A stretch of 64,000 bases of DNA, taken from positions 34,745 through 98,744 of the forward strand of contig MCFL01000086.1 in the NCBI GenBank assembly GCA_002102555.1, written 5' to 3'. Positions 11,826 to 22,477 of this stretch are shown one piece after another; the stretch's first letter is position 1, and every line of letters begins with the position of its first letter. The translations under genes and the position numbers were made by a program. Origin of the DNA: Catenaria anguillulae PL171. Lineage: Eukaryota > Blastocladiomycota > Blastocladiomycetes > Blastocladiales > Catenariaceae. The notes below the pieces were generated by a model that was not told the origin of the DNA, did not search any database, and saw only the letters and a program-made list of their open reading frames with translations.

Positions 11826-14800
11826 TCAACCAAGCGGCTCCTCGACCCCTTGGCGCCAAGCAAGCATTCGACAAACCCATCCAGAAACTAGCCCGTCACA
11901 CTTGACCTCGTACGGCCGCAGCAAGTATTCGAGATCCGGATTCGGGTCCAGCATGTACGCAGGCACTGCCTGCGGATCGCCGCCCACCACAATGCCATGT
12001 TGTGCAACGGCAAAAGCCCATGTCAGCACGGCAAGGTAGCCCAGGAGCGACATGAGGCGGTGTGACCAGGTCGAGATGGCACGCAGCGAGGCGTACCATT
12101 TGCCTCTGCGCAAGCCCAGGTCGGGAACAGGCGAGATGACGAGTGGCGCAAGTAACTGTGTGTCGGCGTCCTCGGCGGCGTGGAGTTGGCAAGGGTCAAT
12201 GTTGGGTGCATCGGCAGCTGGACTTGTTTTGTTCCAACCGCAACCTCCCGCTTTTCTACCGTCACTCATCCAGCTTGTCGTGACCCTCAGCATCTTGTTG
12301 GCGCCTCACCCGCTTGACCACTTCCTGCAACCCCCGCCACTCTTTTTCCAAGGCCTCCCTCTCGGCACTCACGCGCTCCACTTCGGCCTTGGCCACCGCC
12401 ACATCCCGCTGCGCATCCTGCAATGCCTCGCCCATGACCGACAATCGCTCTTTACTCTCCCTGTCTGCCCTGGCCACCTGGTCCCGCAACGCATCCACCA
12501 GCTGCTCGAGCTCCAGGCACCGCTCCTGCGACGCAATGAGGGCCAGTTTGGTCTTGCCCAAATCCGCCTCGTACGCCTGCGTTAAGTTGCGCGCCACGGC
12601 CATTTCATCCGTTGCTGTCGACTCGACGGTTGCGCTCGTGGACGACCGTGCGCGCGCTTCCTGAGAGGGTGGCACAAGCGCCCAGGACGTGTCACCATCG
12701 TTGGGCGATGCAGACATGCGAAACTCGGCTGCAAGACTGCCAGCGGGAGGCGGCGAAGGCGCGCGCGACGACGGCTGTGGGGCGTGAGCAAGCGGTTCGG
12801 GTGCTTCGTGATCGATTGAGTCGGTGGATTCGGCGCGTGCGCTGGTTGCTTGCGAGTTGGCCGGCGCAGATTGCGACAGCCGACCAGAATCCATCAAACT
12901 GGCATTGGCCACTGCCCTCAATCTAGCCGCTTCGGCCTCGGCCTTTACTGCCCTCGCTCGACCGTCTTGAGCTTGTCCACGACCTTGCTCCTTTCCGCCT
13001 TTTCCCTTGTCCACTCTTCCTTGACAAGCCCCAACTCTCCCCTGATCCGCTCCACCTCTGCGCGCCGCTCCTCCTCGCCATTCTTGCACTCGACATGCAG
13101 CTCTTCATTCTCGACCTCGAGCCGCTCACACCGCTCCACCAGCCTCCCCAACTCTCTCTTCCCTCTCTCCACCACGCTACTCAACTCGCGCTCTCTCTCC
13201 ACACTCTTGTTCAACAACCCCCTCAACTCTGCATTCTGCGCGCGATGCACCGCCACCTCGGCCTCCATTCTGACCCACCGCGCCTCCCTCTCGTCTGCCT
13301 CCCGCTTCACCCTCTCCACCTCGGCCACATGCTCGCCCACAAGGCGCTGCATGCGTGCAAGCTCGCCGCGGTACGCACCGACCTCGGCCACGTGTGCGTG
13401 TTCGCGGTCCTCGGCCGCCTCGAGCGCGTGCCGGCTGGCGTCCAGTTTGGATTGCAGCCGAGCAAGCGTGTCGGCTTGCACACGCAGGCGCGCGTCGCGG
13501 TCGTAGAGTGCCGAGCGCAACTCGTCGAGTTGATGTTCGAGGTCGTACACGCGTGTGGCGGTCGATCCCGAGGTGGGTGCAGTGGCTGGGGTGGCGAGGG
13601 ATGGCAGCGAGCCACGCGACAACGCGTTGGGTGGCATGTGCTGTGGCGGAGAGGGCGATGGGGACGGCGATGTGGATCGCACGAGGTGTGTTTCGTCCAC
13701 GTCAAAGACACGCTCCTGCTTGTTGTGAAGCGCTGCGGGTGCAGGTTGCACGAGTTGCCACCCGGCGTCTGACCCTTGACCTTCGCCTGCGACACTGGCC
13801 TGCACATTTGCACTCGAGCCCAAATGCCGGCCGCGCGCGCCATTGGCGCCCGGCGGCAATGGCCGGGTCATGGTCAATGGGCGTTCGGCCATCGGCCCCA
13901 CGTGTGAGTCCATCTCGCTCTGGAGGCCTGGCGGAGACTCTGAATCAGGCGGCGCGGGTCCCGGTGTGGGCAATGGAGCATGCAACGCGTCCAAGACGCC
14001 ACCCAGCTGGGTCACGTCCATGGGCATCTCGAGCGACCCGTTGGCAGATGCTTGTGCAATAAAATCCTTGATGGCGGGCGCAGGCAGCAGCCAGTTGCCA
14101 GTGCGGTGGCCAAATGCGAGTGCGCGCGAAAAGAAGGTGCCCAGGGTCAGTTGCCGAGGTGGCGTGGATGAGGTCAGGTGGGCAATGATTTGCGCGGGCG
14201 ACAGTGGTTGGGTTATGGTGTGAGGGTCTGCGATCTAATGGAATGACCACAGGGTGAGCGGAAACTAATAGGAAATAGAAAAAAAAGGAGAAATGGCAAA
14301 GAACGCACATCTGTGCCGGATACGGCCGCATCGGCGGCACGCGTGCGTTCCATTGCGCTTGCATGCATCCCCAGCGGCTCGTTACTCAACAGCAAGCCTT
14401 GCTGGTGCAGCTGAGCGAGCAGCGTGGGCGGATCGCTCGAGTCAATGGACGGGTAGTCTGATTCCTGGCTTGCGGGCGAGTGGGCAGAGTATTGCGATTG
14501 ATCGGGTGAATGAAATGGTTTTGTTGTTTCTGTTTCCAATGGTGGATGTTCTGCGGATGCTGGTGGTGGTGGTGGTGGAGCGAGCGTGGGAGCGGATGAA
14601 ATGGGTGCATATGGATCGTCGTCCTTTGCCGCTGAAACAATATTGGTGCCTGTGGGTGGTTCGGGTACAGGTGGTGGTGCTGGTATTGAGGGCGAGGGCG
14701 TGTCCTTGTCTGAGTGTGACAGTGCGAGTGCGTGCGACAAGGAGGGTGGAATCATGGTCACGGTGGTTGCTGGTGCGGTCGATGCTGCTGCCGCAGACAA

Positions 14801-15538
14801 GCTGACGAGCGCAGGGTCTGGGTGAGGAATAGAGGACGCAGAGGCATTTGGAGAATTGCGTTTGGTTGGCGATTTGGGCCGTGGAAACTGTTTTGAAGAC
14901 AAGGATGCCGATGATTTCAGGGCAGAAGCGGGAGGCGAAGCAGGGACGGAAGGATTTGTCTTGGGTTGTGACTTGGGATCAGAAGAAGCGGGAGCAAGAG
15001 CGGACGCAGACGTAGAAGCACGGGCAGAGGGCGAGGGTGATCGGCTGCGGTTGGCAGCAATGATGGACGCGGGGACGGGTGTAGGCTGCTTGAGTTTGGA
15101 TTGCAAAGAAGTGGTTGCAACCGAGACAGGAGTCGGAGTCGGGGTTGGAGCCGCAGAGGACCGAGACGTTGGAGAAGCGGATCTGGATCGGGTTTGGGAT
15201 GTAGCAGCCGTGGAGCGCGTGATGATGTTTTGCGCCGTCGGGGATCGTGGCCGAGACTTTGCGTAAATGTAGGCGGGTGGTTTTACTGTCTGCGTTTGCG
15301 TCTGCGTCTGCGTCTGCGTCTGCGCAGGTGCTGGTGTTGGAGTTGGAGTTGGCGAAGCAATGGAGCGAGAGGTCGAACGAGATCGGGACCGAGATCGAGA
15401 TCGAGGTGCGGAATCGGCTTTTGAATTCTTTGGGGAGGGTGCGGGGAAGGGGACGGGGCTGACTGCAGTGGGACGTGACCCGTCAATGTCGACAATGCGG
15501 TCATTCGGTCGAAGGGGTGGTTGCGTGTCAGCGTCCAT
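11826..15538 (-). CDS. Large coiled-coil protein with one C-terminal membrane segment
   Basis: Starts MDADTQPPLRPNDRIVDIDG. The first 400 residues are low complexity, with RSRSRSRS, TPTPTPAPAQTQTQ and Pro/Ser-rich blocks. An intron at 14308-14235 (74 nt) joins SGTD to IADPHTITQPLSP. A short globular-looking region (LTLGTFFSRALAFGHRTGNW) precedes two long charged coiled coils (about 13,550-12,960 and 12,950-12,280). A 43-nt intron (12265-12223) restores the frame and leads to a tail with one hydrophobic stretch (LMSLLGYLAVLTWAFAVA) and about 50 further residues ending VEEPLG. One frame break near 12,950 is healed by one base. A long cytoplasmic coiled coil anchored by a C-terminal membrane segment suggests an organelle tether, golgin-like or nuclear-envelope protein. 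No family was recognised. Confidence 0.65.
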
Positions 15539-15850
15539 GTTTTTGATTTTTGGTGTGGGTTGGTGGACGGTGTGGAGCGAGTCGTCGGGAGGTTGAAAGA
15601 GTGGGATTGCCTCGGAAAATGCAATGCATTGAGTTTCGAGTTTCGGCCGTCCCTTGCCGCCAAGTAAGTATCAAGAATCAAGAATGATATCGATGCGGAT
15701 GCAAAATGATCACATCATCAATCATCAATGAAAGGTAACAGGCGGGCTGCCGATCCGTCATGTGATGCATTTGTGGATCAATGTCCCATTTCGATCGTTG
15801 ACTTGAGCTGTAATTTGTTATAAATATTCTTGCAATTGACAAAAGAATCC
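15539..15850. other. Divergent promoter region
   Basis: About 310 bp between the coiled-coil gene (-) and the oligopeptidase gene (+). A TATAAATA-like motif lies near 15,820, some 30 bp before the chosen oligopeptidase start. Nothing else stands out. Confidence 0.45.
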
Positions 15851-18486
15851 ATGATCACAATGACAGTGACAGTGACTCACTCGATGCATCGCCTACACCC
15901 GCCAAACTCCTTGATGTTGATGACGAGGCGGGCTGTTGCCAGCGCCAATGAATTCAGTCCATCTCCAACTCCATCTCTGGCTCCATTTCGATTTCGATTT
16001 CGATCGCTGTGGTCGTGGTCTGCCTCTGCCTCTGCGGCTCTATTGCAAGTCAAACCCCCACCCTTGGTCGAATCACCATCACCCATGCTCATGGCATCGC
16101 TTACTCGGACCCACTCGCCTACCTCCGATCCGATACGGCCACCCGCAACGCCTACCTCAATGCCGAATCGGCTGCCGCCGCCCACTTTTTCCGCAAGACA
16201 AACCGCCGCTTGCTCAACCGCACTTCAAACGCACTCTCTGCCCTCTTGCAAGTCGACCACGTTGCCCCGCCCGTCCCCGATCTCGCCCACGGATGGGCCT
16301 ATTGGACAACCTCTTCCCCACGTGGACCCATCCACTGGCGCAAACCTTGGATCGTTTCTTCTGCTTCTACTGCCCATGCGTCACCCCCTGCACCACCCGC
16401 ACATCTCACGGCCGACAGCCACGAGCTCTTGCTCGATCCAACTACCTTGCCCGCAGGCCACGCCCTGAAGAAACTCGCCCTAAGCCCTTCACACGGCCTC
16501 CTGGGCTACCTGGTCGAACCGCACGGCCAAGAGTTTGGCACCCTGCACATCAAACGCTTGTCCACGCGCACCTTCTCCCCTACCGACCTTGATGCCATCC
16601 CCAACGGCGCCGTTGCTTGCCTTGCTGGCCTGCCCATCATGGGCTTTGAATTCTTGTCTGACACACGCATCGCGTACACGCTGTGCGACGCGAGCTTGCG
16701 ACCAAGTATCGTCATGGTTGGCGACTGGCGCGAGCCTGCACGCAAGCACGTCAAGCTTGTGGATGAATCGGAGGGGGTTGGGTTTATTGATTTGGGAAAG
16801 ACAAAGGACGACAAGTTTTTGACCATCAATTCAAGCACATTGACCTCGTCGAAAGTTTACGTGTACCCGACAAGCGCCGAGCACGCAGGCCCGGACGAGC
16901 TCGTGCTCATCAGTGACAGGCAAGAGGGACATCAGTACTTTGTAGACCACCAAGGCGTACGCGCGCTCTTTTTGTTTTTTCTTTTTGTTTCTCTTTCGCT
17001 GTCGTTGACTCTACTCTGTGCAACGTTTTATTTCCTTCCCACAGTCCCAATTCTACATTCTCACAAATTCGGACGGTGCTACCGACTTCAAAATCGTGAC
17101 TGCACCCACCTCGTGTCCCTCGCGCTCGTCCTGGCAAGACTTGCTGGTGCCCGACGCGGGCGACAAGCTCGAGGATGTGGATCTGTTTGACAAGCACTTG
17201 GTCCTGTACATGCGGCGCAAGGGCGAAAGCGTTGTGCTTGTTCATCCAATCTCTCGCGAGCGCGAGTCACCACCGGAGCCCGAGCGAAAGCCAGAGCCAG
17301 CCCAGGCATATCAGGTGCCTGTGCCGAGGGGAAGCACGGTGGTACCTGGCGTCAATCTTGTTCGTTTCTCTTTTTTTTTTTGTTCCCCCTCTGCATGTCC
17401 CACAGTTTTTGCGCCTTGACTCATCCGTGATGACATGTGGAAAAGGACTCGCACTCGCCCACCGTGCGCATGATCCTGCAACAGCCCTACGAGTACGACG
17501 CCACAATCGACTGGCATTTGCACGAGCGCAAACTCAACGTGCGCCGGCGCCAACTGCTTCCGCGCAAAGGTACCGCCACACTTGCCCGTAGCAACACTTG
17601 CAAAAAAACTGACACATGCCACAATCCACCGCTGCACCGCAGAATTCGACCCGGCCCAATACGACCTAACTCGCACCTGGGTCTCGTCGCGCGACTCGCT
17701 CGCGCGCATACCCGTGACCCTACTGCACCGGCGCGGTCTGCCCGCCACACGTGCCAACCCGACCCTGCTTCGTGCATACGGCGCCTACGGCCTGGCCCTT
17801 GACCCAACGCTGCGCCTCGACACGCTCGAGCTCGTGCGTTCCGGATGGATCGTGGCGCTCGCACACGTGCGCGGGGGCGGCGAGTTGGGCCGCGCGTGGC
17901 ACCAGGCCGCACGCCTGACGTGCAAGCGCACATCGGCCCAAGATTTGGTCGATGTGGCAGAGTACTTGTGTGGGCCAAGTCACTTGACCTCCCCTGCGCG
18001 GTTAGCTGTCGCGGGCCATTCCGCGGGCGCATTGGCTGTCGCGGGTGCGGCCCTCTTGCGTCCCGATATGTTTACGGCCATGGTCTTGAATGCGCCGTTT
18101 GTGGATGTGCTCGGAAGCATGTTGGATGCGTCGTTGCCGTTGACCCGAGGCGAGTTCGACGAGTGGGGGGATCCCTGCAAGGACAAGCAAGTGTGGGATG
18201 CCATGCTTGGGTATTCGCCGTACGAGCTCGTGTTGCAGCGCCTGACGGAAAAGCACCAGGAGAACAAACCAAGGTGCCGCATTTGTATGTAACGGCGGGC
18301 ATGCTCGATCAGCGCACGCCCGTGTGGCAGACGGCAAAGTTTGTGGGCGCGTATCGGCATTTGGTTGCGGGGCAGGAGGAGACAAAGGTAGTGATGCATG
18401 TGGACCAGGACGGAAATCATTTTGGCGAGACAGAGCGAGGGCAGGATGGAAAGGTGGAGGCGTGGGCGAGGGAGGTGGCTTTTTGA
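15851..18486 (+). CDS. Oligopeptidase B-like serine peptidase (family S9A)
   Basis: Cleaves short peptides after basic residues; the family has an N-terminal beta-propeller and a C-terminal alpha/beta hydrolase domain. Introns 16957-17044, 17360-17405 and 17570-17642 give a coherent protein. Propeller: EGHQYFVDHQG joined to SQFYILTNSDGATDFKI. Catalytic part: AYGAYGLALDP, HVRGGGELGRAWH, the nucleophile elbow GHSAGALAVAGA, the acid region TAGMLDQRTPVWQ, and a His region reading DQDGNHFGE. The last differs from the usual GHGG-type loop. One frame break near 18,272 (ENK to TKVPHLYV) and one between 15,960 and 16,060 are healed by one base; one near 17,440 needs a different shift. The start at 15851 is tentative. 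A later non-ATG opening near 16,009 begins the clearly conserved part. No signal peptide is certain. Confidence 0.85.
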
Positions 18487-19237
18487 AGAGTGTGGTGACT
18501 GGCGAGACGAGATAAAGAAATCAATGGTCTTGCTTGTTCTTCTGACATTGACTAAATGATTCCTACTTTCCTGGCTCACGGCGCGCATCACTACCGCCAA
18601 GCTTTTTTACGTTGCCGAACGCTCAGTGGCAGCCTCGTTTTCTTTCAGACACGGCACGTGCCGACCTGTCGTCCGCCTTGACACTGCGCTTCTGGAGCCT
18701 CAGGATCACGGATGGGGACAATGGACCGTCGGTCTGCCGCATACACTACCTGCTGTTCCATCGCCAGTCCCTCATGAGCGTTCTTGTGCTCATTTGGGAC
18801 CATGCATGCTGGCTCCTCGGCCGCTAGATTGTTTGCAAGGCACTCCCACGGTCCAGCCGATCACAGGCCATGCGATTTGCTTGGCGTGTGCGTGGGTGGA
18901 TCCAGGCGGGTTTGTTCCCGTGCGAGGTTCTGCAGGGCCAGTGCGCGTCGGTCACGGACGGAGCCCACCAATGAGGCTGAGACGGATGCGTGAGGAAAAA
19001 GGCGGGCGTCGAACTGCTTGCGCGCGTCAAGCGGCAAGCCGTGTGCATGAAGGTGGCGGAAAACATGTCTCATCATCAAACGGTGAGACACGATGGAATG
19101 AACCGAATCAGCCAACTGGGTTTCTCGTCTCGGTGTTTATTATGCGCGTGTCAGTGTACAGAATGGCAAGCGACGAAAGCGGTTGCATGATTTAGTCATT
19201 GATCAACCACAAAACAATTACAACAGCGATTCTCACA
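18487..19237. other. Intergenic, no gene seen
   Basis: Lies between the ends of the oligopeptidase (+) and the CaaX microprotein (-), so it holds two 3' regions. A plus-strand open frame of 189 codons (18626-19195) has no plausible domain and a composition unlike the neighbouring proteins. I treat it as chance. Confidence 0.45.
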
Positions 19238-19556
19238 TCACATAATCATGCACGACATCCTATCACCGGTGGTGAACGACGAGGCGGCATTCGCACCAGC
19301 AGCCGAACCAGTTTGGTCGGCATTGCCTTGACCGGCAGGTCCGTCGCCGAAGGAGCGCGATTGCTTGACGCCCGGGTTAACGGGGGCCAATGACTTTGAA
19401 GGAACATTAGTCGAGTCGGCCGGCGACGACGACGTGCTGGAAGTTAAGGAATGAGGAATTGTGGCACGTTAGCAATTGTCAAGACGACGGCGTGCAGGTT
19501 GATGCTTCAAACAAACGAGGACCGTACTTAGTCTTGAAGTTGCGGGGAAGGACCAT
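19238..19556 (-). CDS. Small spliced protein with C-terminal CaaX prenylation box
   Basis: Exon 1 (19556-19528) encodes MVLPRNFKT and two bases of the next codon. A 91-nt intron (19527-19437, donor GTACGG, acceptor TTCCAG) joins in frame to exon 2 (19436-19238). The product is 75 residues, Gly/Ser/Asn/Pro rich with no hydrophobic segment, and ends TTGDRMSCMIM-stop. The last four residues, C-M-I-M, form a CaaX box; X = Met favours farnesylation by known enzyme preference. Size, disorder and CaaX end match the architecture of fungal a-factor-type lipopeptide pheromone precursors, but no sequence homology was recognised, so any small prenylated membrane protein remains possible. Without splicing the frame stops after 25 codons. 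A TATA box lies about 107 bp upstream of the ATG. Confidence 0.65.
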
Positions 19557-20569
19557 GGTGAAAGGGAGGCGGTTGGGATGGGATGATTAGTGTGAAGAAG
19601 ATGCACTTGCGTGTGAAATGGAGTATCGATATGTTGCGAAGATGTGGGAGGTGCCAGCTGACTTTATACCCTCTTCGAGAACGCATGTGCTTCCAGAGAC
19701 ATGAAAAGAGAAGAAAATGAAGTCCGATTCGATACATCAAGGATGAAATTGCCTCCAGCCGGGTCAGCGGCTACCGTCGTTGCCTGCGGCTGGAAGATCC
19801 GCAGCAAAGCCATGGAGAAGGCCTCAGCCTTCATGTCTCACGATGCTAAGCTTGAAACATGACGCGATCTGCTAGACTTCCTTTTCAGCCACGTATTCCT
19901 CCGCAAGCATGTCGATGAGGTCTCATGAAGCGTCGACGCACAGTTTCGGAAAATTCAATTCGATTTTTGGCATCTCTGGGCTGGCCAAGGCTAAGAGCTG
20001 CCGCAACTCATGGAATCGTACTTGGAGAAAACAACACTCGGAACCAATGTTGAAAGGCTGAAGCGGGCTCTTGAGGAGCTTTGGCAACATGTTTGTGGTT
20101 CATAGTCGGTATGTCACGTATATTAGCAACCATGCCGGTAATGAAAGCCGAGCCTCAGCGTTCGGCGGCGGCCGGTCGCGGCTCGTGGGGTGTGAGCTGG
20201 AAATGCCGAACTTATGAACGAGAGGAAAACATGCGGGTGGTCGACCTTTCGGCAACGTAAGATGTACTGTGTTGTATCGGTTGAGGTTCTTGAGCATGTT
20301 GGGATGAATGATTGTATGTGCTCGCAGAAGCAGAACGATGGCTCCAATCCACCTGGGCGGTCGCGTAAAAACTACCATTTAACGTAAATGTATTAGACCA
20401 GGATGCATTGCCGCCGCTCGCCGGCCAGGAGGAGAGGTGCATGCGAGTGATCGGATAGATTTCGGCCGGTCCACCGCACGAGGTGACCGCAATGGCAAAT
20501 GCATTAAAAAATGCACCATCACCCCCCCCCAGTTTGAGTATACAAATCACATACATACAATTGCCAGGC
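19557..20569. other. Divergent intergenic region
   Basis: Holds the promoter of the CaaX gene (-) and the region before the WW-repeat gene (+). A plus-strand stretch near 20,000-20,100 reads ELPQLMESYLEKTTL then ERLKRALEELWQHV before a stop. It looks protein-like and may be a relic, but it has no start and no recognised family. A run of ten C lies at about 20,521-20,530. Confidence 0.4.
19663..19668 (-). promoter_or_regulatory. TATA box upstream of the CaaX microprotein
   Basis: TATAAA (followed by GTC) on the minus strand, about 107 bases before the ATG at 19556. The spacing suits a transcription start 70-80 bases upstream of the coding sequence, in a pyrimidine-rich leader. Confidence 0.5.
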
Positions 20570-22477
20570 ATGCACAGTATGGACGATCTTGTTGAACCCA
20601 TCCTCTTCCTTGCTCTGCGCAAGCTCCTCCCCGACGCCAAAACCCTTCCGTGGCGCCATGGCAAAGTTCCATCACCCATTCTCGCCATCCTCAACGCCGT
20701 CCACCCGGACCTCACCGGCCGCACGACCCGCTGGCTCTTGATGCACACGTGGTGGATCTCGGCCGACGTCGCATCTGCGCTCGACTCGCCCACGGCCCGC
20801 ATGCGCATTCTCAACAATCTGCTCTACCTCAACCGGAACCCGCGTACTCGGCGACCGATTGAAGCCGATGAAGCTGGGCTCGACCGGCCCGCGCAGCTCG
20901 GCGATTTGCAAGTGCTGGATTGGTGGATGCGTTCGGGACTGATTCGTGATCCTGTCCGGGATTTGAGGCGGGTGCCGATGGCGGCGTCTGCAGCGGGCCA
21001 GGTCAAGGTGCTTGATTGGTGGGTCGCTCAGACAAAGGATGGTGTCGGCCCAAATAGAGACGAGATGGCCTGCATTTTGGTTGAGTCGAGTCGGCAGGGG
21101 CAAGTGGATTCTCTCGTTTGGTGGTTGGCTCACGACGCTCGATTGGCGAGCCAAGATCATGTGCTCGATGGGGCGTGTAAGGAGTCCATTGTTGCCGCCG
21201 CAGGCTCTGGGCACTTGCATGTTGTGGAATGGTGGATCAAGCAGCTCGGCTCAATGGCTCTTGCAGTTGTGCTTGAGGTCGATGACGTTGTTGTGCAAGC
21301 AAGTGCGAACGGGCACAAGCACGTTTTGGATTTCTGGTGGCAGGCAGCCAATGGCCACCGCGACTCGGAGCGGCCCAGGTCGGATGTCGTGGCGACGGCC
21401 ATCGATTTGGCCAGCGGAAATGGGTGTATTGACGTCCTCGAGTGGTGGTGGCACAAGCACATGGGTGGCGATATCCAGTTCCAGTTCCACGATCCGCTCG
21501 CCGTTGCATTGCAGCGTCGCAACTTCGAGGTTTGGCATTGGTGGACCGACCCCGAAAAGCAACTGTCGCTTTCTGGAATCATCACGACTCACTCGCTCGC
21601 CATCATTTGCGATGGACCCGATTCCGAAGCACTTGGCGCGATTCTCAAGCAAGTTTGCACGCCAAGGTACTGCCGCCGCATCCTCTTCAACTCCAAGGCG
21701 ACCGATGCACTCGCACGCCACGGTCACGTCGCTGTTCTGAATTGGATTGTCGAGCAAGGTTTCAAGTTTGCCTTGTCCAAGCACTTTGCAGATATCGCCA
21801 GCGAGCACGGCCACGTGGATATCCTCGACTGGTGGCGAAAGCATGGCCTCAAGCCGCGTCCGGGCAAGGCGGCCGCTCGCTCGCCACAATATTCGGCGCT
21901 GGCCATGGATCGCGCGAGCGCCAATGGGCACGTCGCCGTGTTGCAATGGTGGATCAATCAGACCGACTTGCGGCGGAAATGGACAAAACATAGCCTCCGC
22001 CAAGCCGCGTTTCACGGCCAAAAAGCCGTGCTCGAATGGTGGCTGTTTGAATCCGGGCTGGAAAAGAAACTTGACATTTCAGCTTCGACCATGGCTGCCT
22101 CGCTCACGCTCAGCGACAAGGTCGATATTGATTTCATTGAATGGTGGGACAAGGTGTCTGGTGTACAATACGTTACTTGCAACAACGGTACGTATTGCTC
22201 CGTGCTGGCCAAGGATTCATACCGCAAGTTTCGGTATTGGAACAGGTACCCCTGGCGGGTATCCATGTCGGGTCACCGGCTCGTCTCGCAGTATTTACTC
22301 CAGTATGGCCGGCTTGTGATTCTCAAGTGGTATGTCGAGTGGGATCGCAATGCGGGAAGGGATCCGCCAAGGCAAGTGTGTATCCAGAATGCGTTGCAGT
22401 TGGGATCGGTCAGTGGACGATTGGGGACCAACCTGTGGTTTGTGCAGAACGGACTGGAGCAGTATCAGTTCAGATAG
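20570..22477 (+). CDS. Degenerate ankyrin-like WW-repeat protein
   Basis: An uninterrupted, intronless frame. After an opening helix (MHSMDDLVEPILFLALRKLL) nearly the whole protein is built from units of about 33-40 residues. Each has a small-residue turn, an ASANGH-like segment and a closing helix with two tryptophans: VLDWWMRSGL, VLDWWVAQ, LVWWLAHD, VVEWWIKQ, VLEWWWHK, ILDWWRKHGL, VLQWWINQ, VLEWWLFESG, FIEWWDK. I count about 13 units. The ANGHxxVL core is ankyrin-like, while the paired Trp is a lineage hallmark I associate with expanded families in Blastocladiomycota. It probably acts as a protein-binding scaffold; partners are unknown. The frame extends back to 20483 without ATG; the ATG at 20570 or 20579 is the likely start. 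Confidence 0.8.
   Translation: MHSMDDLVEPILFLALRKLLPDAKTLPWRHGKVPSPILAILNAVHPDLTGRTTRWLLMHTWWISADVASALDSPTARMRILNNLLYLNRNPRTRRPIEADEAGLDRPAQLGDLQVLDWWMRSGLIRDPVRDLRRVPMAASAAGQVKVLDWWVAQTKDGVGPNRDEMACILVESSRQGQVDSLVWWLAHDARLASQDHVLDGACKESIVAAAGSGHLHVVEWWIKQLGSMALAVVLEVDDVVVQASANGHKHVLDFWWQAANGHRDSERPRSDVVATAIDLASGNGCIDVLEWWWHKHMGGDIQFQFHDPLAVALQRRNFEVWHWWTDPEKQLSLSGIITTHSLAIICDGPDSEALGAILKQVCTPRYCRRILFNSKATDALARHGHVAVLNWIVEQGFKFALSKHFADIASEHGHVDILDWWRKHGLKPRPGKAAARSPQYSALAMDRASANGHVAVLQWWINQTDLRRKWTKHSLRQAAFHGQKAVLEWWLFESGLEKKLDISASTMAASLTLSDKVDIDFIEWWDKVSGVQYVTCNNGTYCSVLAKDSYRKFRYWNRYPWRVSMSGHRLVSQYLLQYGRLVILKWYVEWDRNAGRDPPRQVCIQNALQLGSVSGRLGTNLWFVQNGLEQYQFR

Noticed and set aside
12262-12293. 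Frame change near 12,265 as another sequencing error
   Set aside because: A GT-AG intron of 43 nt (12265-12223) restores the frame exactly, so an error is not needed.
18626-19195. 189-codon plus-strand open frame after the oligopeptidase
   Set aside because: No domain, no splice support, and a composition typical of GC-rich non-coding DNA read in a chance frame.
19238-19556. CaaX protein as a G-protein gamma subunit
   Set aside because: Gamma subunits are also small and end in CaaX, but they need an N-terminal coiled coil and a conserved helix block that are absent here.
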